DNA from: Siphonodentalium dalli
Lineage: Eukaryota; Mollusca; Scaphopoda; Gadilida; Siphonodentaliidae
Reading direction: 5' to 3'
Assembly (NCBI GenBank): GCA_032622095.1
Contig: CP136061.1
Span: 24,304,991-24,368,990, forward strand
Length of the DNA: 64,000 bases
Each line of letters opens with the position of its first letter. Positions within the stretch are counted from its first letter, which is position 1. Made by a program: the position numbers and the translations under genes. The notes below the pieces were generated by a model. It did not search any database. It worked only from the letters and a program-made list of their open reading frames with translations, and had not been told where the DNA came from. This document shows positions 58,550 through 64,000 of this stretch, one piece after another.

Positions 58550-59235
58550 TAAAAATGTGGTATGGACCAGTTTCAAGAACGGCAAGGATGTCGGCCAATT
58601 TGACGGCATGGGCGGGTGACATGCCATAAATACCATAGAAACACCCCTACCCCCACCCATCACTACCGGTAGTTACCACCCGAGGGGTGAAAATGCGGTG
58701 TGGACCATTTTCGATAACGGTAAGGATTTCGGCAAATTTGACGGCATGGGTGGGTGGCCCATCCAAATACCACCTAGAAACACCTATACCTCCTACCCAT
58801 CACCGAGGGGGGGGGGGGTACCACCCGATGGGTGAATATGAGGTATGGAACATTTTCGAAAATGATAAGGATTTCGGCCAATTTGGCGGCGTGGGTGGGT
58901 GGCCCTCTCCAAATACCCTCTAGTAATACCCCACCCATCACCCCGGTGATACCACCCCATTTTCGAGAATGGTCAGGATTTCAGTCAATTTGACGGCAGT
59001 AGTGGGTGGCCCGCCCCTGGAAACACCCCTATCCCCACCCATTGCCCGGGGTGAGAATGTGGTATGGACCGTTTTCGAGAACGGTACAGATTTCGGCCAA
59101 TGAAGGTAAAGAATTCGGCAAATGACGGCATGGGCCAGGGGGCACGTCATAAATACCCCATAGAAACACCCTACCCCCATCCATCACCCAGGGGGGGGGG
59201 GGGTGAAAATATGGTGTGGACCATGTTGGTGTGGA
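58550..59235. repeat. ~120-150-bp minisatellite, about five units
   Basis: Units share GGTGTGGACCATTTTCGA, AAGGATTTCGGC and TTTGACGGCATGGGTGGGTG, and end ACCCCTACCCCCACCCATCA. Two units carry runs of 12-13 G. Confidence 0.85.
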
Positions 59236-59373
59236 ATATCCAACTACTATTATGTCAGGTATGGAATATTTGGCAACTTTCTAAAAGTTAGTGTAAAACA
59301 TTTTTATTTCCAAATCCAAACAAATAACATAATATACAGATGATACATATAAGCACAATGGAAGTACTAATAT

Positions 59374-59833
59374 GTGACCCGCCATATCAAATCCAGTCGT
59401 AAGTCGGGATTTTTGTTTACCCTGTGACAATGCATTCTCTTATATATGCGAGTCGACCATAGGTCGCCTCGCATATATAAGAGAATGCATTGGCCTAAAT
59501 TTTTTTTACAATTTTAATAATTTTTTCTTGTATTCTTGAACAATTTTATAATTTCACCCATACAGAGCCCCAGACAAACATGAGCAGACGACACTCTTCT
59601 ATATGCTTCTATATATGTGTGGGGCTCCCTGCGGGGTAATGGATGTTTTTTTATTTTATGTCCTAAAAATTGTAAGAAACATTTATTTAAAAAAAATGAT
59701 AAAAAATTGTTAGGCCAATGCATTCTCTTATATATGCGAGGCGACATATGGTCGACTCGCATATATAAGAGAATGCATTGGCACAGGGTAAAACAAATCC
59801 CGACTTACGACTGGATTTGATATGGCGGGTCAC
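59374..59833. mobile_element. MITE family H with two hairpin modules, copy 2
   Basis: Same orientation and arrangement as 41596-42053, including termini, AGTCGTAAGTCGGG, hairpins (59427-59493 and 59715-59781) and the central GAGCCCCAGACAAACATGAG hairpin. ATAT or TA flanks it. Confidence 0.8.
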
Positions 59834-59896
59834 ATATATGGAGGGCTTATATGAAGCTCTCCTCTGTGTCTACGTTCCCCGTTCCCAATAAGTGAG

Positions 59897-60287
59897 GCTG
59901 AATAGGTCACTCTCACCGGTTTTATGTGATAAAGTTACCCGGGTTCCTGGAATTGTGATCAAGTTACCCAGGTTGGAGAGGATTGTGACCCAAGTAAAGA
60001 ATAGTTCATGTTTAGCAACAAATTATAATTTTTTTGCGATAAAAAATGATGAGGTACAATACTAATAATTATGTCTAAATGTGTGCTTAATAATAATCGG
60101 TGCTTTTACTTGCCAAAACTGAACAGTATTTCCCCCAGTTACTTTTAAATCAAGTTCTTCTTGTGAGATTTTCTTGACCTGGGTGACTTTATCACAATTC
60201 TTTCCAACCCGGGTAACTTTATCACAATTTTATGAACATGGGTATCTTTATCACAGAAAACCGATGAGAGTGACATATTCAGCATAT
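59897..60287. mobile_element. Fold-back MITE, family C copy 2
   Basis: GCTGAATAGGTCACTCTCAC and its inverted right end enclose arms made of direct subrepeats (GTGATAAAGTTACCCGGGTT, GTGATCAAGTTACCCAGGTT), mirrored as AACCCGGGTAACTTTATCAC. TAAGTGAG flanks both sides (59889-59896, 60288-60295), a perfect 8-bp candidate target duplication. It is related to 5053-5390 by its termini. Confidence 0.8.
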
Positions 60288-60295
60288 TAAGTGAG

Positions 60296-62090
60296 GGGGT
60301 ATAGTTCAGACGGGAAGCATTGAAAAAATTTTATTTTTTGTTGGTGTGGAGAATTGGAGATTATAACAGAATTTGAGTTAGGGGTGGTAACAAGGAAGAA
60401 GATAGTGTTAGGATCAATAGAAGGAGGCAGAGATGGAAGAAAAAGAGAGAAAACAGAAGACGAGAGAGAGACAGATCATGAAGTCGTGAGCTGATGACAG
60501 TGGTCTGGTAGTTGGGAGTTTTGAATGACTGGGTTGTTGTGTGATCAAAAATATATATTGTTTTCTTTATTTCCTCCATTCATGGAGATATTTAGAGAAT
60601 GCATACAATTAATGTAAATTATAAGAACATAAACAGAGAACAATATTTGCTGTTAACCGATTACATCCGTCAAGAACAACAACATATTCAACAGCACCAA
60701 CCCGAAACAGGACAATTCCTATTTGAAAGGTGTTCACTGTGAATATCGTACCGTCCTTCGTGTGGAATCATTGCACGTATATACAGGATTAATAACAAGT
60801 CAATAACATACAAAATAATCGTTATAGGAAAGCATTTAGTATTACATATATGTTTAGTGGGGAATATCATTCTGCCGCATAACGCAGACCAAAGTTGGGG
60901 TAGTAAGACGAAGCCTACACCATATCCCCACGCAGTGGAATAATCATATAATGTTCAGGGATCTGAATGGAGTTATCCCTCCGTAATAGAGACTGGCATT
61001 GGACTGCATGTGGAGAGCGGATGGCCAGTATTCCTCATATCAATGGACTCATGTATGTGTCCGATCTAAATATATGTTGGTATATAAAACCAGCATGCAT
61101 GTTCTTATATTCGCTCGGGATATATGTAAGCACATCAATTTACTATTTATCATATAATTAGCCCATAAACCCGGCCTCATACTTATTAGTAAGACTCACG
61201 TGTATTATCGGCACGCACATTGACATAAGAGCTTAGCGCATTTATATTCATCAAAGTTATTATTATGTTAATTAGAATATTGTTATAATTTGTGTTATTT
61301 AGCGCTGACTGTGATATAAACATGGGTAATTATTATTATTTTATTATTATATCTTTATTTCAGACTATGATGGTCCATATATGAGTATGTTGCACATGTA
61401 TATATCAGTAATCATTAATCAGTCATATAATATACAATAATTCGTTCCAACAATGAAATATTTTAGAAAAGTATTTTAAATCTGAATTGAAAAACATATA
61501 AATGATTGAATGTTCACATCTTTCATTCTCTCACGAAAACTGAACACACACGTTCTCCTCAACGTCCCTAGCGACATCATTCGATCATTGACAAACATAC
61601 CACTCGCACTACATCTTCTTTCATAACCCATTAACATCATATACGCATTATTATAACATACAGTTAATTTATTGAAACAGCGTTTGGTTAATTGTACCCA
61701 AAGATGGACACAGTATAACGGAGAAATATAATGCTGAAATAAAATCATTTTGACTTGGTTAGAACATTTAGAAAATGTCCTAATTATCATATTAGACCGT
61801 ATACAGATAGCACGGTATTGTCGTTCAATATCTCCATCATCTGAAAGGGCATCAGTAAGAACATGTCTGAGCTATTTACAAGAAGTTACAAATGAAAGTA
61901 ATAAGGGTGGTTGAAAAAAAAATTCAACATGAAAAGACATATTTAATATAATTAATTGAACTATATATTTTCTTGAAGATGTCTTTACTTTCTCTTTGGT
62001 TATGAGTGGAAATCTATAATAATTATGTTTAACCCCGGCCGTTTCGAGAGCGTATTTTCTTTGCTAAGATGTGATTATGTGATAAAAAGG
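60296..62090. other. No gene recognised
   Basis: AT-rich. The 60361-60579 stretch is purine-rich on the + strand (GAAGGAGGCAGAGATGGAAG). A 104-residue - strand ORF (61476-61790) includes CSNQVKMILFQHYISPLYC and is perhaps a remote LINE remnant, too weak to call. Confidence 0.4.
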
Positions 62091-62098
62091 ATCTCTAT

Positions 62099-62210
62099 CA
62101 AATTCGTCGCAATTCTAGTAATCCCGTCCATTAAATTAGATTCGAGCATAGCTAAAGCTCGGATCGAATTTAGTGCACTCGGTTAATAAATTTCGTATAG
62201 AATTGCGAAT
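62099..62210. repeat. Imperfect hairpin (~110 bp)
   Basis: TTAGATTCGAGC and GCTCGGATCGAATTTA pair around a short loop. The outer TCGCAATTCTA pairs with TAGAATTGCGA. Probably a small MITE. Confidence 0.55.
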
Positions 62211-62590
62211 CATTTGAAATAAACTATATACAGTTTAACAAGAACAAGATTATGCGGTATCGCAGTAAGCCCAATTTGTTTTTTATAATTTACTCGTTTT
62301 GTAAATTCCACACAAATTTACTTTGATTCGGAATGACGAATTATCTGCTCAAGAAGCAACCGCAAATTAATCTGCGCACAATTGATGTTAGCACCTGGTA
62401 AGTTTGAGATTCAGGACAATGTGAAGTAACATTCATTACATGAAACTTTACTTCTAACATTACCCTCTATGTTGTTATGTCTAGATTTATTTGACTTGAT
62501 ATCAAAATAATAAGAAAGTCAAGTCTAAGATAGACATATCTCTTTTAGGAATAATTTAGCTGGACCACAATTCAAACTGTATTCAAATGG

Positions 62591-63078
62591 TTAAAGGTAC
62601 TCAATCCGATAAAACTCCTCTCAGTTACTATTTCAATGACTTCGGGGGTCAAAATTATTTGATTCGAGTCGAGGAAGCCACCCATCAAAGCTCAGATTTT
62701 TTAGATATCGATTTTAGAAATCTATTATTTTTCATTATCGGGAATACTTTCTGGCCCAGAACACAGTCAAAATTGCTTTATTATTACCACTTGATTTTAG
62801 AGTTATCCATCCTTGTCTGTTTGAATTGTGTTTTGGTGTACACATCTCGAGCATATTACGCAGTTGAAGGCAATTATTAGTACTCATTTCGAGAAAATAA
62901 CAAATTTCAAAAATCAATATCTAATAACTCTGAGCTTTGTTTGATGGGTTCCTCGACTCGAATCAAATATTTTTTACCCCCAAAGCCAAAGAAATAGTAA
63001 TATAGGACCCTCTGATCGGATTGTTGTTGTTGGAATCTGTTGAGATGGGGACCCTCTGATCGGATTGAGTACCTTTAA
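62591..63078. mobile_element. Fold-back MITE, family A copy 3 (most complete)
   Basis: TTAAAGGTACTCAATCCGAT on the left is mirrored by CGGATTGAGTACCTTTAA on the right. The arms of about 130 bp also contain GACTCGAATCAAATA and its mirror. The right arm has a duplicated GGGACCCTCTGATCGGATT-like tract near 63004-63065. Copies are at 1-290 and 1727-2034. The 97-residue ORF across the left arm is chance. Confidence 0.8.
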
Positions 63079-63550
63079 TACAGTCATACCAAACGTGAGA
63101 GCAATCGGATAACAATAACTAAAGTGTGCCATCCTAATACCAAAAATAATCAGCAAATTCAAAGTCAAAAATGGGCGTAACTCTGTCAGAAATGGTCGGT
63201 TCAGTCCCAAATCAAACTTGTCTTGGTCTTTCTTATGTGTAAACCATAATATTATACCAAATTGCATGAAAATTTGTCAAATATTGGTCATGTTCAGCCA
63301 ATGCCACAATGATTGTATATCAAGTGATATCTAGTATCAGGGTTCACGATTATATTATAGGGATTAGTAAATCACCATAAGACGTACGTACCACCCGATT
63401 TCAGGATTGTACCTTACTCCTATTTAAATTCACGCAATACTATTCGCTCAGTTTTGAATTCGCGCACTGACAAAAATATTTTCGTAAAAAACTTTTATCT
63501 GGTGACAGTTTCAGTTCTTATTGTTCCCGAGTGTATACATGTGCACATTA
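63079..63550. other. No gene recognised
   Basis: Nothing assigned beyond short unrecognised ORFs. Confidence 0.4.
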
Positions 63551-63551
63551 A

Positions 63552-63720
63552 AGGCCCACTTAATTTTCGAATCACAGATTATGTTTTGTTATAGTCCCTT
63601 GATATACGGTTTTAATAACAATCTATGCCATAAAATATGATTAAAATACTATCATTCATAACCATTTGGAACGTCTGTGTCTCAGAAGGTTCCCATAGAG
63701 TAATACCCCCCCCCCCCCCC
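63552..63720 (+). repeat. Dispersed repeat J, copy 2, ending in poly-C
   Basis: AAAGGCCCACTTAATTTTCG, then GTTTTAATAACAATCTATGC and AAAATACTATCATTCA, as at 56638-56815. A run of 16 C follows at about 63706. Confidence 0.75.
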
Positions 63721-63765
63721 CACCGGTATGACTCCCAGAATGAAACATAATTCAAACTATAGTTT

Positions 63766-63828
63766 ATTTCCAATGGAATGGGAATAACTCTACATCTTAA
63801 TATAGAGTTATTCCCCTCCCATTGAAAA
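63766..63828. repeat. Short hairpin (~63 bp)
   Basis: TTTCCAATGGAATGGGAATA pairs with TATTCCCCTCCCATTGAAAA around ACTCTACATCTTAATATAGA. Noncoding. Confidence 0.75.
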
Positions 63829-64000
63829 TACAGTGATAGACTTTGTGCAGAAACTTTAGCACAGAACAGACATCGATATCTCAACAAAAACAATATGTTC
63901 ACAGTTTATTATACATCGAATACGTTGAAAATTAAATGTTTTGGGACTTCCTCTTTCAAATGGTATAATATGGCATATATTTGATATATTGTGATTTGAG

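Noticed and set aside
61476-61790. 104-residue - strand ORF as LINE C-terminus
   Set aside because: There is a faint resemblance only (NQVKMILFQHYISPLYC). No second motif supports it.

Overview
This is animal nuclear DNA: AT-rich and intron-bearing, with GT/AG-bounded exons, tRNA-derived SINEs, broken LINEs, many fold-back DNA transposons and long tandem arrays. It has no operons, no ribosome-binding-site logic and no CRISPR. A mollusc (perhaps a bivalve) is my best guess, from the SINE tail, the style of the LINE relics, and a PAN/EGF/mucin/C-type-lectin gene beside an intron-poor orphan GPCR. The species cannot be fixed from the sequence alone.

Only two genes are well supported, both on the + strand. 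The first is a secreted lectin-like gene in four exons (24252-24566, 43788-44703, 48802-48999, 52270-52490). They join in phase into a 549-residue protein: signal peptide, PAN/apple-like domain, short EGF-like module, about 270 residues of threonine-rich mucin-like stalk, and a C-type lectin domain. The second is a rhodopsin-class GPCR in one coding exon (29974-32255). It lies inside the 19-kb first intron of the lectin gene. Its third intracellular loop holds fourteen 19-residue tandem repeats, and one 2-bp insertion in the last repeat breaks the frame before TM6-TM7.

Layout: 1-11 kb holds a 48-bp minisatellite open on both strands, fold-back elements, a TTAA-flanked MITE and a SINE with perfect 13-bp target duplications. 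11.7-20.5 kb holds LINE relics: one on the - strand split by a ~480-bp repeat, one L1/Tx1-like on the + strand. 20.5-24.2 kb is a 3.7-kb satellite of 34-bp units with higher-order structure, ending about 60 bp before the lectin start codon. 24-44 kb is lectin intron 1, with the GPCR and many nested repeats. 44-52.5 kb holds the remaining lectin exons. 52.5-64 kb is repeat-rich and has no recognised gene.

The two genes have no evident functional link beyond nesting. The main themes are repeat expansion within and around genes, and fold-back elements that share parts. Most notable of these is a 67-bp hairpin module found in two otherwise different element families.
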